DNA of 64,000 nt from Prevotella sp. UBA4217 (GCA_002379425.1 DFTH01000014.1:124547-188546), one strand, 5' to 3'; counted from the stretch's first letter, positions 35,096-44,346 are shown. Notes: generated by a model not told the origin, from the letters alone. Made by a program: numbers and translations.

Positions 35096-37288
35096 ATGAG
35101 ACAACAACTGATGATCTTAATGCTTGCACTTGCCGGGATGGGAGTGCAGCAGGCTGTGGGCGATGGCCATTTCGTGACGCGGACAATTGCCCGCAATGCG
35201 GTGCGTATCCAATATGTGGAGGGTGAATTGCACAACGACCTGCCAGACTGGTTATATGTGAAGAACGAAGAAGTGGAGAGCAGTCAGATTGCTCTCGACA
35301 TCGACGAACAGCAAGGCACGGTGACGGTGAAGAATGCCCAGGGCAAGGCGGTGTTTACTGCCACACGCCATCAGTTGGAGGCGGCCACCGCTGCGGGCGA
35401 GCCGACCTATGAGGCTACACTGGCCTTCGACTCCCCAAAGGATGAATGCCTCTTCGGACTAGGACAGTTCCAGGATGGCTACAGTAATGTGCGTGGGCTG
35501 TCGCGTCGGCTGACGCAGGTGAACACACAGATCAGTCTGCCGATGCTCTTGTCGAGCAAGGGCTATGGCATCTTGTGGAATAACTACGGTCTGACAGACT
35601 TTAACCCCAGTGATCAGAAGGTCATATTGACAAAGCGGTCAGGTGCTGGTCAGCGCGAGGCCGTCAATGTCACCTCAACGGAGGGCGGAAAGCAGGAAGT
35701 TCGCGAGCGTCATATTTTCGAGGCAGTCATCAGCATCGACCAGGCAGGTGACTATGCATTGCTGTTAGACGTAGGACAGAAGATGGCGCGTCGGCATAAC
35801 CTTGTCATTGACAATCAGACGGTCATCGACATGCAGAACATCTGGTTGCCTCCTACCGCCTCGACCATTGTACATCTGAATTCCGGGCGACATGTCGTGA
35901 GGGCTGAACTCACTAAGGACGATGCCCCAATCGTCTATTATCATCCTGTAAAAGATGAGACCGTCTTCCGATCACCGGTGGCCAATGCCGTTGACTACAC
36001 GGTGTTCACAGGTTCTGCCGACGAGATTATCGCCACCTATCGCGAACTGACGGGACAGGCTCCGCTGATGCCAGACTGGGCACTGGGCTACATCCACTGT
36101 CGCGAGCGGTTCCACTCTTCGCAGGAGATCCTGGAGACAGCCAACCGCTTCAAGCAGAAGCAGATGCCCATCTCGATGATCGTACAGGACTGGCAGTACT
36201 GGGGGAAGTACGGGTGGAACGCCATGCAGTTTGACGAGGCCAACTACCCAGACCCAAAGGTGCTCACCGACAGTCTGCATCAGATGGATATCCGATTCAT
36301 GCTCTCTGTATGGTCAAAGATCGACAAGACCTCTGAGGTGGGCCGCCAGATGGAAGGCGACGGTTATTATATTCCTGGAACAGACTGGATCGACTTCTTT
36401 TCGCCAGATGCTGCCGCTGCCTATTGGAAGAACTTCCGTGAGCGGCTGTTGCCCCTTGGCATTGATGCCTGGTGGCAGGATGCCACGGAGCCGGAGAACG
36501 ACGACCTTGTAGGGCGCCGAGTGAACAAAGGGCAATGGTCGGGCGAACAGGTGAGGAATGTCTATCCCCTGCTGGTCAACAAGACGGTTTATGAAGGACT
36601 CCGGGAGGCAGGGAAGGAGGCTATGATCCTCACCCGCTGTGGATTCCCTGGTATCCAGCGGTATGGCTCTGCCCTATGGAGTGGCGATGTGGGCAATGAC
36701 TGGGAGACCTTCCGTCGGCAGATCGTGGCAGGGCTCGGGGTACAGGCTGCTGGTATCCCCTGGTGGACATACGATGCAGGTGGCTTCTTCCGTCCGCAGA
36801 ATCAATACACCGATACTGCCTATATCGAACGGATGCTCCGTTGGATAGAAACAAGCGTCTATCTGCCCTTGATGCGTGTGCATGGCTATATGAGTAACAC
36901 GGAACCCTGGAACTACGGTGCTGAGGCGGAGGCGATCATTGCAGATTGTCTGAGGGAGCGGGCAAAACTACAACCTTATATCAAGGCGTGTGCGCGCAGG
37001 GTCAGTGAGGAGGGCTATACTCTGATGCGACCGCTGATCTTTGACTTTGCCGACGATCCAGAGGCGCTCCATCAGAAGTATGAGTATATGTTCGGTCCTG
37101 CCCTGCTCATCAGTCCGGTGACGGAACCTGGGGTCAGCACATGGCGAACCTATCTTCCCAAGTATGAAGGGGGATGGTATGACTACCGCACTGGAGAGCA
37201 CTACGATGGTGGACAGTATGTGACCACCTCAGTGACCAAGGCTCAAATCCCAGTCTTCCGGCGTGCGGGCTATGAGGTGGGACTGTAA
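35096..37288 (+). CDS. GH31 alpha-xylosidase/alpha-glucosidase-type enzyme with PA14 insert
   Basis: 730 residues; signal peptide about 1-22 (LMILMLALAG). An N-terminal beta-sandwich contains a PA14-like insert (about 205-275, DQAGDYALLLDVG...). It is followed by the GH31 barrel: LGYIHCRERFHSSQEI, IVQDWQYWGKYGWNAMQFDEANYPD, the expected nucleophile Asp462 in WWQDATEPE and the likely acid/base Asp531 in WSGDVGNDW. The PA14 insert and WWQDATEPE context resemble Bacteroidetes xyloglucan alpha-xylosidases (BoGH31A type), so xyloglucan or isoprimeverose side chains are plausible targets. The start is fixed by the promoter 7 nt upstream; the frame open to 34904 runs into repeat sequence. It is separated from the GH97 operon by the repeat block and is convergent with the kinase gene. 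Confidence 0.9.
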   Translation: MRQQLMILMLALAGMGVQQAVGDGHFVTRTIARNAVRIQYVEGELHNDLPDWLYVKNEEVESSQIALDIDEQQGTVTVKNAQGKAVFTATRHQLEAATAAGEPTYEATLAFDSPKDECLFGLGQFQDGYSNVRGLSRRLTQVNTQISLPMLLSSKGYGILWNNYGLTDFNPSDQKVILTKRSGAGQREAVNVTSTEGGKQEVRERHIFEAVISIDQAGDYALLLDVGQKMARRHNLVIDNQTVIDMQNIWLPPTASTIVHLNSGRHVVRAELTKDDAPIVYYHPVKDETVFRSPVANAVDYTVFTGSADEIIATYRELTGQAPLMPDWALGYIHCRERFHSSQEILETANRFKQKQMPISMIVQDWQYWGKYGWNAMQFDEANYPDPKVLTDSLHQMDIRFMLSVWSKIDKTSEVGRQMEGDGYYIPGTDWIDFFSPDAAAAYWKNFRERLLPLGIDAWWQDATEPENDDLVGRRVNKGQWSGEQVRNVYPLLVNKTVYEGLREAGKEAMILTRCGFPGIQRYGSALWSGDVGNDWETFRRQIVAGLGVQAAGIPWWTYDAGGFFRPQNQYTDTAYIERMLRWIETSVYLPLMRVHGYMSNTEPWNYGAEAEAIIADCLRERAKLQPYIKACARRVSEEGYTLMRPLIFDFADDPEALHQKYEYMFGPALLISPVTEPGVSTWRTYLPKYEGGWYDYRTGEHYDGGQYVTTSVTKAQIPVFRRAGYEVGL

Positions 37289-37294
37289 AAAAGA

Positions 37295-39208
37295 CTATTT
37301 GGGGAGTTCGATGACGAAGCGGCAGCCGTCCTTGTAACTGGTGTCAAGGTCAAGGCTTCCGCCAAGATTGGTGATATGGCGCTTGGCAAGCGGCAGCCCC
37401 AGTCCCAGGCCTTCCGACAAGTCGTTGATCTTGGAGAAAGGCTCATACATCAGGTGTCTGTATTCCTCAGCCATGCCAGGACCTCGGTCCTCAAAGACGA
37501 AGCGGATGACATGCTCTGTATCAGATACCTTGAGAGACAGGTGCATGCCATCGGAATATTTGGCTGAGTTATAGAGAATCTCCCTCAGGCTGCGCATCAG
37601 ATATAGACGGCTTGTGTGGATACAGAGAGAGTCGGGGATGGAAGTCTCAAAGACGGGCAAGGGGAGATCAGGGAAATGTAGGTGGGTATGGTCTATGCAC
37701 TCGCGGGCCACCTCATTGCAGGAGACCTCTTCTTGCTTGTTGCTATTGAGTTCTTCAGAGAGCCCTTGTTCTGAACTGTCGAAGAGCATGAGCACCATGC
37801 GGCTGAGTGTTTTGGCATTATGATCCATCATTTCGATGATGCTCTTCACCTCTTCATCCGGCAGTTCTTCGGAGTTATCACCTAGCACTTGAGCGAATCC
37901 CATGATGATATTCAGTGGGGTACGTATCTGGTGCGACACGTTCTGGATGAAGACCGTCTTCTGCCGGTTGGCTTCTTCTGCCAGTTGGCTGGCTTCCATC
38001 AATTCTTCATTACGCCTGGCCGTCTCTACATACATGTGCTGGATGTCATTGACATGGTGGCGAAGTGAATCCTGCATGGTGGCGAAACTGTTTTGGAGCC
38101 GTCCGATGACATCAGTCCTCTTGGTGTGGGGAATTTGTTCGTCATAATGTCCCTCTGCAATGCGTTGAGACTGATCCAACAGTTTGTTCAGGGGGTTGAC
38201 CGTATTCTCAACACTTTTGTAACAAAACAGGAGGATCACAAGCAGTCCCACAAACATCAGTGGCGTAAGGATATAGGCCTGTCGGTAATAATCCTTGAGG
38301 ATGTCACTGTCAGGACAGACGATGGCGATGCTCCATGGGGTACCAGGTACAGGTTGATAGCAGATAAGACAGGGATTGCCATCTATCATCACTCTCATAC
38401 TGCCTTGGTTTCCCGCAGTCATCTCGTGGCCCAAGGCAATGCGGTCGGCTTGCTGTCTTGGGTCAGTACCGCTGAAGATCGTCTGCTTGAAAAGCCGTGT
38501 GGAGTCGGGGTGAATGAAATAGTTGCCCTTTTCACCAATCATGAGGAAATAGGAATTTGGGTAAGGTTGTTCAGCCAATACTGTCTCAGAGAGTTGGTGC
38601 AGCGACAGGTCGGTGGAGAGGACACCAACGAATCTGCCATCGGCATCATGCAGGGGCTTGCAGTATGAGGCAATCATTTCCTTTGCGGAGAGTGTCCCTT
38701 CATTGAAATCGTTAAAAGGATCTACCCAACAGGCTTTGCCTATGAGGCGTGGAGTCTTGTACCATGGTTTTTCAAAATACTCGTACTCTCCTTCACGGAC
38801 CGTGATGATAGAGTCTCCCTCACGGATAGTATAGGCAGAGAAATATCTGCCGTATTGTGGGAATGTATTGGGTTCTGTAGTGATGGAACAGCCACAGACA
38901 TTGGCATTAAGTTGCACAATCTGACGGGATAAGGCTAATAGGGAGTCAGGTTGGAAATTTTCCATGACGAACCACTCATTGGCATTTGTTGCCGTCTCTA
39001 AGGTATTCAGGTATCTACAGACACGCTGGGTGGTGGTGCTGAGCACGCTACTTGCTTGTTTTGTTGCCTGCTTTTTTATAAGGTGGCGTGACTGAAGGAA
39101 GAGCAGGCCCAGTACCATGATGAAGATAGGCACCACTAACATGAGGATGCTGAGGCTGAGTTTTGTGGAAAGCGACTGGCGGATATGTAGTGAAGGACGG
39201 CTGCTCAT
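37295..39208 (-). CDS. Membrane sensor histidine kinase (Cache-HAMP-HisKA-HATPase)
   Basis: 637 residues. TM1 is at about 18-40, and a periplasmic double-Cache-type sensor covers about 41-305 (KPWYKTPRL, VGVLSTDLSL, PVPGTPWSIAIVCP). TM2 is at about 310-330, with HAMP at about 332-385. HisKA carries the phosphoacceptor His426 in NVSHQIRTPLN. HATPase_c has the N box LREILYNSAKYSDG, the G1 box EDRGPGM and the G2 box GLGLGLPLAKRH. All catalytic elements look intact. There is no receiver or DNA-binding domain and no response regulator gene nearby, so it is an orphan kinase. It overlaps the upstream pseudo-kinase gene by 4 nt. The signal is unknown; Cache domains often bind small organic molecules. 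Confidence 0.93.
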   Translation of the reverse strand: MSSRPSLHIRQSLSTKLSLSILMLVVPIFIMVLGLLFLQSRHLIKKQATKQASSVLSTTTQRVCRYLNTLETATNANEWFVMENFQPDSLLALSRQIVQLNANVCGCSITTEPNTFPQYGRYFSAYTIREGDSIITVREGEYEYFEKPWYKTPRLIGKACWVDPFNDFNEGTLSAKEMIASYCKPLHDADGRFVGVLSTDLSLHQLSETVLAEQPYPNSYFLMIGEKGNYFIHPDSTRLFKQTIFSGTDPRQQADRIALGHEMTAGNQGSMRVMIDGNPCLICYQPVPGTPWSIAIVCPDSDILKDYYRQAYILTPLMFVGLLVILLFCYKSVENTVNPLNKLLDQSQRIAEGHYDEQIPHTKRTDVIGRLQNSFATMQDSLRHHVNDIQHMYVETARRNEELMEASQLAEEANRQKTVFIQNVSHQIRTPLNIIMGFAQVLGDNSEELPDEEVKSIIEMMDHNAKTLSRMVLMLFDSSEQGLSEELNSNKQEEVSCNEVARECIDHTHLHFPDLPLPVFETSIPDSLCIHTSRLYLMRSLREILYNSAKYSDGMHLSLKVSDTEHVIRFVFEDRGPGMAEEYRHLMYEPFSKINDLSEGLGLGLPLAKRHITNLGGSLDLDTSYKDGCRFVIELPK

Positions 39209-40716
39209 GATGGATTGATATCATTTTTCTGATCTGATATTTTTAATAGGTGGTTGAGCAGGTCAGTAACCTTTATGCCCTGCTGTTGAATATCAGTTAT
39301 CAGGTATTCCACTTTCTTTTTCTCTTTGTCATTGTGCAGGTCAGACAGCGATTTGACATTCTTCTCGATGATATTGACGGGAGTCGCCATTTGGTTGGTC
39401 ATATTATGCAGGAAGGCTGTCTTCATGCGGTCGGCTTCCTGGGCCTGTTCATAGGCTGACTGTAGCACTTCCCCTCGTTCCTGAAGGTGGGTGGTCAGTT
39501 GTTCCAGTTCATTGACGTGGGTAGCCAACGACTGTTGCATCTGGCGGAAGTTATTTTGTAGTCGGCCAATCTCATCCTGTTTCCATGTTTCTGGGACAAG
39601 ATTGTCGTAATGGCCTTCTGAAATGTTTTGGGCTGTCTTTGTCAACAGGCGTAGCGGCAACAGTTGACGGTGGGTGAACATGCGGCAGAGAACTAAAAGT
39701 ATCAGAAGTGCGGACACAGCGATCAAAAGGACTATACTGAGCATCTGTATATAACTGTTGAAGATATCGTCCTTGGGATAGACGATACCGATGCTCCAAC
39801 CCAGATCTTCCGTGGAGCGGCCCTGTACTAATGCACGCTTGAAGGGCTTATAAAAGATGTAGTATGCCTTGTTGTTCTGCCAGAATGTATTATAGCCCGT
39901 TTTACCAGCCATCATGTATCCGACCGCTTCTGCTAAAGAGGGATGAGCCCCTTTTTCTATTTGTGTAAAGACGGTCTGGTGGTATAGTTTGTCACTATCG
40001 GGATGGATGATATATGAGCCGTCGCTGCCCAGAAGTGTACAATAGGCGTTGGGAGTCGGTTTAGCAGAATGGACGATCCGCGACAGTGTACTGAGTGCCA
40101 CATCAGCGCCAAGCACTCCGACAATCCGACCGCCACTGGCATAGATGGGCAGACAGAAACTGGTGATGGCCTCTTCCTCTGTGTCTTCGTTTTTAAGAGG
40201 ATTAATCCAAAGCGGCCGGCCTGTCTCTAAGGGTTTGGTGTACCAGATCTGTTCGTTATAGGGGCGGTTGCCAAAGAAATCTGCCTGGATGATGGGTTCA
40301 GAGGATGTCAGTAGTTCGTTTGTACCAGCACGACGTACATAGGTCATGAAGAGACTGTCTTTCTCAGGATAGAAGCCTGGTTCAAAAGCGATAGCACTAC
40401 CGATGATATGGGGATTGGTCTCAATCATCTTCTGGCAATATAGTTGCATCCAGTCAGGCTGGTCCAGATGCTTTAGCAGGTCCCAGTACATGTTACCCGT
40501 TGTCTGTTCTACAGACAGTAAGATATTGTCGATCTGTTCCACTGTTGCCTCCAGTGTCTGACTTGCATTCCCCAATGACTCGTTCTTCACCGATTGACGT
40601 GAGTAATAGAGCATGATGGAGATTGCGGCAGCCAGTAGTATGGCGATGGCTGACACAATCGTCAGACTGAGTCGCATTGATAAGGTCTTGGTGATAAATC
40701 TAGGTAGTCGTAACAT
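39205..40716 (-). CDS. Kinase-like sensor lacking catalytic parts (Cache-HAMP-degenerate HisKA)
   Basis: 503 residues, clearly paralogous to the downstream kinase: TM1 at about 15-37, Cache-type sensor (KPLETGRPLWINPLKNEDTEEE, VGVLGADVAL), TM2 at about 332-352, and HAMP at about 355-405. It ends in a dimerisation-helix region where the H box reads NMTNQMATPVN. The phosphoacceptor His is replaced by Asn441 and the conserved Arg by Ala. The chain stops at ISDQKNDINPS, and no HATPase domain exists. The stop overlaps the start of the intact kinase, so it does not look like a random truncation. It probably forms heterodimers with the kinase or modulates it. The promoter box lies 7 nt before its ATG. 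Confidence 0.88.
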   Translation of the reverse strand: MLRLPRFITKTLSMRLSLTIVSAIAILLAAAISIMLYYSRQSVKNESLGNASQTLEATVEQIDNILLSVEQTTGNMYWDLLKHLDQPDWMQLYCQKMIETNPHIIGSAIAFEPGFYPEKDSLFMTYVRRAGTNELLTSSEPIIQADFFGNRPYNEQIWYTKPLETGRPLWINPLKNEDTEEEAITSFCLPIYASGGRIVGVLGADVALSTLSRIVHSAKPTPNAYCTLLGSDGSYIIHPDSDKLYHQTVFTQIEKGAHPSLAEAVGYMMAGKTGYNTFWQNNKAYYIFYKPFKRALVQGRSTEDLGWSIGIVYPKDDIFNSYIQMLSIVLLIAVSALLILLVLCRMFTHRQLLPLRLLTKTAQNISEGHYDNLVPETWKQDEIGRLQNNFRQMQQSLATHVNELEQLTTHLQERGEVLQSAYEQAQEADRMKTAFLHNMTNQMATPVNIIEKNVKSLSDLHNDKEKKKVEYLITDIQQQGIKVTDLLNHLLKISDQKNDINPS

Positions 40717-40723
40717 GCGGTGG

Positions 40724-40731
40724 CAAAGATA
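40724..40731 (-). promoter_or_regulatory. -7 box of the sensor pair, near-leaderless
   Basis: Minus-strand TATCTTTG, 7 nt before the ATG at 40716. This is the same spacing as at the GH31 gene. No convincing -33 TTTG was found. Confidence 0.65.
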
Positions 40732-40785
40732 CGAAATAAATTCGAAAACTCTGTCACATTTTGTGAAAATCGTCCTTTATGATGA

Positions 40786-43700
40786 TTACTTTATGAATTT
40801 ACAATTAGTTTTGTGTCCTTTTGCATCAGAAACGGCTGCAACATAGACACCGTCAGAAAGTGTCGTGAGAGGCACTTCTACAATGCCGCCGTTAAGTTGT
40901 ACGGTGATATTGGCAACTGTCTGTCCTGCAAGATTATGGATATGAACCAGCACACTGCCAGATCCATTCCCGGCAATGGCAAGACTACCTGCGGCATAGG
41001 TGACAGACAGACCATCGGTGTTGTCAGCCATCGTGTCTGAGATACCTGTCTTACCTGACTGTTCTACAGATGTCAGGTAACTGGTTCTGAGATTAGCACG
41101 TTCTATGGTGGGTATGTTCATCACGAATACATCAGCGCAGCCGTCGGGCCATCGACCTGCCGTCTCGTCTGCATTGAGCAGAGGATAGGTAAGTTGGTCG
41201 CTCCATGAACCATCGGCAGCAGTCAGCAGTACTTCACCGCCATCAGCATCAAGTTTGAATGAGGCATGGAGTTGAGAAATGGGTTCTTGGTTATCACACC
41301 ATATAACTAAATGACCGTGGGCAGGGATAATAGTCGAGGCTGATGTCTTGTCTTTCGTGATTTGGTACATCCGAGGTTCCTGTGGATTATCGCTGAGGTA
41401 CATGCCTTCCACGTCGATGTCTTCATCAGTTGTATTATAGAGTTCTATCCAGTCGTTGCGCTTCCAGTAGTCGTTGATATAGATACCATTGGCGGCACTC
41501 ACCTCATTAATACGTACAGGCGTAATGCCAGAGGATTTTTGCTGATCGGCAGAGAGTGCCGAGAAGGAGGCGGTCAGGTTCACGTTGCCTGATGGCAGGT
41601 CGATGGTTGTTGCCGTAGAGACGGTCTCACTACCATTCTTCCACCCGTCGAAACGATAGCCCGCAGGTGCCTGAGCCCTGAGTTTGGCAGGAGCGAAGAG
41701 ATAGCCCTTCAACTCTGCGTAAGGTACTTCGATATCATTCACGAAGATGCGTGCCCCTTTGGTGTCAGTATTTAATACGACATTCTGGGCAGAGGCATTC
41801 GAGAGTTGCATCGGCTGATATTTCTGAAGACACTTGATCATCTTGTCCTGCCAGGTCTTCAGTTTGTTTTTAATCTTGTCGGCAGCACCATCGGGAGTGA
41901 AGCCATCTATCTTTGACATGGGGCGCATCTCATCGGCAAGTTCATTGACGATGGCCGTGGCCTTGTCTTTCTCAAAGACACTGCCGGCCATCAGGCAGAA
42001 AGTGTCGATAAACCGTTTACGGAAGATGTCGTTGTCTAACAGGCCTACGAAGAGTTTGACAAGTTTGACGCTCTTAAAGTTGTTGAGTGAACTGAAAGGG
42101 TCTTCGCGATTAAAAGCGTAGTCAAGGTCAAAACTGATAAAGCGATAGCGACCGTCCTTCTGGCTGCGGAAGGCTTTTACATTGTTGTCGGGCCAGTCGT
42201 TGTTGGTCAAGAACAGTTCGGCAGCCATGTAGTACGAGAATTCGTCAATGTCGAGTAACTGCTGGAGTTCGTCATAGGCTCCACTGTCATTGATACGGGC
42301 ACTGAGGTCGAGAATGCGTTTCAGCACCTCATCGTTGCCATTCTTGAAGTTGAAGTTCTCAAACATGTCAATCTCCTCATCGTCGTACCCGAAGTTGGCA
42401 TCAACATACTTATCGTTACTGGGTTCACGCAGGTTCACGATGCCCTTGAACTCACCGTTGATATACTCTGCAACCTGTGTAAACGCCTGAACATCAAGGT
42501 TGATTCCAGAGCGCATCATGATGGTTTCCAGGGCCAGATCCATAAATCGGCTGTGGGTTTCCCACACATCGTTACCGCCGTTGCGCAAGACAAGTGTCTT
42601 GTTGCGGATATAGGGTTTCTGGGCAAAGAAGGCATAGTCGAAACGGTTCTGACCGTCGAACTTCTTGTTGGCCTTGAGTTTCATGGAGCGGGGAGTGATC
42701 ATGCGCGTCCAACCGCCAGAGACACTGATATTGGCATCCTGGTTGAAGGCCATTTTCCCGTCGGGTGTGATATAACTAAAGTTCACGGGACGATCCCAAG
42801 GCTGGTTCCAGTTCACGGCGTCGTCACGACCGTTACCAGAAATACCGTTACTACCTTCAATATCAATACCCCACATGGGATCTTTGAAGTATCTGGTATC
42901 ACCCACGATGCTTACTACGGGAATGGAGTATTGCTGTGAGGTCTTGATATAGGAGCGTGTGACGGGGACACTGGGCAGATAGCCATCACGGAACAGTCGC
43001 AGGGTGAGGTTCGTGGTATTGTCGATCGTGAACTTTCCATCTTGACTCTGTAACGAAACGACGGTGACGAGGTCGTCTGAAGAAGCCTCCCAGGAGATAT
43101 CGTCGAAATAGATGTTGTTATCCGTGCTTTTCAGTTCATTGAGGTTAAAGGCAATGGTCCGGAGTTCGGAAGGTGTTGGCCACCATGAATTCGTGCCAGC
43201 CTGGTCGTTGGTGATAGTTCCCTCATAACTGATCTCTTTCCATTCTGTGGTCACGTCATATCCACCAGCCAGCATGCTCCAATAGATGTAATTACCAGGA
43301 TTCTTATGGGATTGCACGGAAATATGGCAGGCATGGTCGGCGCGAACCTTCATGCGGAAACGATACTTGTCACCGCTGCTCCAGACATGGTTGGGGGTAA
43401 AGACAAAGAATTGGCTGCTCCAGTCTTCCTGAGCATTGGCAATGGCATGGACTTGAATACCGCGGGAACCATTATAGCCCACGCCGTCAACGATACGGTT
43501 CTTGTCTCCATTGCCATTACCGTCCCTACTGACAAAGCAGGTGGCATCGTCGCCCTCGCAGTCACCGTTGACTATCATCTCAGTCCAGGGAGAATTCTCC
43601 TGCCCGCCACTGGCCGTCGGTGCCTGAGGCAGACTACCGTCTGTGGAATACATCAGTGTCGTTCCTTCTGGGATTTTGACTTGGACAGTGAGGGAACCTG

Positions 43701-44208
43701 TGAAAAGTTTACTATCTGTATCTACGACAGGTGCAGCAAGCCTTTCCGTAGCAAAGGAAGCCGTTCTGTTTGAGGCGCCTGGTGTCGGCGTGGCTGTCAG
43801 CCCCCATTCGTCGCCCCCGTCGGTCTTACGTGCGTATGACGTATGACTCATGGCCTTGGGATAGTCCTGACTTGTGATAAGTTGACCATTTTCATCAGAG
43901 AGATAGATGGTGCCGCCATCACAGTTGAGTTTGAAGGGAGCCTGAGCATCATCGATTTCGTCTGAGCCGAGCCATACCACCAAAAAGCCATTGGCAGGAA
44001 CGGTACCTACATAGGAATACATCTTCCAACGTTTCAAATCGTTCTGGGTGTCACTCAGATACATGCCCCCAAGGCTGACGGGCTCGTTTGAGGGATTATA
44101 TAATTCAATCCAACTGTCAAAATTGGTGGCGGGACTCATTACGTCGCCCACGTTTGCTGCCATCACCTCATTGATGATGATAATTGCTGATATAAGAAAT
44201 GAAGTCAT
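40786..44208 (-). CDS. CotH-kinase surface protein with two lamin-tail domains, inserted CBM and T9SS-like sorting domain
   Basis: 1140 residues from the ATG at 44208; the longer frame start at 44229 falls in the promoter. Order: a short hydrophobic N-terminus (FLISAIIII) that merges with the first lamin-tail domain (INEVMAANVGD...WIELYNP, to about 125). A chitobiase-like beta domain begins at about 165 (MYSTDGSLP) and is interrupted by a CBM4/9-like module (about 200-385), resuming at FTIDNTTNLTLRLFRDGYLPS. The CotH domain covers about 420-800 with FDLDYAFNRED. A repeat-like beta domain, a second lamin-tail domain (about 895-1030) and a C-terminal type-A T9SS-like sorting domain (VHIHNLAGQTV...LSDGVYVAAV...CKFIK) follow. 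CotH proteins phosphorylate proteins. The role here is unknown, but glycan binding and export to the surface are likely. Confidence 0.85.
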   Translation of the reverse strand: MTSFLISAIIIINEVMAANVGDVMSPATNFDSWIELYNPSNEPVSLGGMYLSDTQNDLKRWKMYSYVGTVPANGFLVVWLGSDEIDDAQAPFKLNCDGGTIYLSDENGQLITSQDYPKAMSHTSYARKTDGGDEWGLTATPTPGASNRTASFATERLAAPVVDTDSKLFTGSLTVQVKIPEGTTLMYSTDGSLPQAPTASGGQENSPWTEMIVNGDCEGDDATCFVSRDGNGNGDKNRIVDGVGYNGSRGIQVHAIANAQEDWSSQFFVFTPNHVWSSGDKYRFRMKVRADHACHISVQSHKNPGNYIYWSMLAGGYDVTTEWKEISYEGTITNDQAGTNSWWPTPSELRTIAFNLNELKSTDNNIYFDDISWEASSDDLVTVVSLQSQDGKFTIDNTTNLTLRLFRDGYLPSVPVTRSYIKTSQQYSIPVVSIVGDTRYFKDPMWGIDIEGSNGISGNGRDDAVNWNQPWDRPVNFSYITPDGKMAFNQDANISVSGGWTRMITPRSMKLKANKKFDGQNRFDYAFFAQKPYIRNKTLVLRNGGNDVWETHSRFMDLALETIMMRSGINLDVQAFTQVAEYINGEFKGIVNLREPSNDKYVDANFGYDDEEIDMFENFNFKNGNDEVLKRILDLSARINDSGAYDELQQLLDIDEFSYYMAAELFLTNNDWPDNNVKAFRSQKDGRYRFISFDLDYAFNREDPFSSLNNFKSVKLVKLFVGLLDNDIFRKRFIDTFCLMAGSVFEKDKATAIVNELADEMRPMSKIDGFTPDGAADKIKNKLKTWQDKMIKCLQKYQPMQLSNASAQNVVLNTDTKGARIFVNDIEVPYAELKGYLFAPAKLRAQAPAGYRFDGWKNGSETVSTATTIDLPSGNVNLTASFSALSADQQKSSGITPVRINEVSAANGIYINDYWKRNDWIELYNTTDEDIDVEGMYLSDNPQEPRMYQITKDKTSASTIIPAHGHLVIWCDNQEPISQLHASFKLDADGGEVLLTAADGSWSDQLTYPLLNADETAGRWPDGCADVFVMNIPTIERANLRTSYLTSVEQSGKTGISDTMADNTDGLSVTYAAGSLAIAGNGSGSVLVHIHNLAGQTVANITVQLNGGIVEVPLTTLSDGVYVAAVSDAKGHKTNCKFIK

Positions 44209-44334
44209 GTCTTGAAGAATTTGGTGCAAAGGTAGTAAGAATTCTGCAAAAGTTTCAGTGCGTCATCATACAATTTTGCAAGTTGGTACTTTTCACAAAG
44301 TCTGTGAAACAAATATATCAAGACATGACTTCAT
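44199..44334. repeat. 17-bp perfect inverted repeat flanking the CotH-gene promoter (candidate invertible segment)
   Basis: Arm ATGAAGTCATGTCTTGA at 44199-44215 and its exact reverse complement at 44318-44334, enclosing 102 bp. The left arm contains the CotH start codon (44208-44206, minus strand). The enclosed DNA contains the TACCTTTG promoter box. On the plus strand the right arm reads ATG ACT TCA followed at once by TAA. The geometry matches Bacteroidales invertible promoters. No invertase gene is in the window. Confidence 0.75.
44227..44234 (-). promoter_or_regulatory. -7 box of the CotH gene, inside the inverted repeat
   Basis: Minus-strand TACCTTTG, 18 nt before the ATG at 44208. It points into the CotH gene in the orientation seen here. 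Confidence 0.65.
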
Positions 44335-44346
44335 AAAATCAATTTC

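Noticed and set aside
37295-44208. Reading the CotH gene and kinase pair as one transcript
   Set aside because: A TATCTTTG box lies in the 70-bp gap before the pseudo-kinase gene, so separate transcription is more likely, though read-through is possible.
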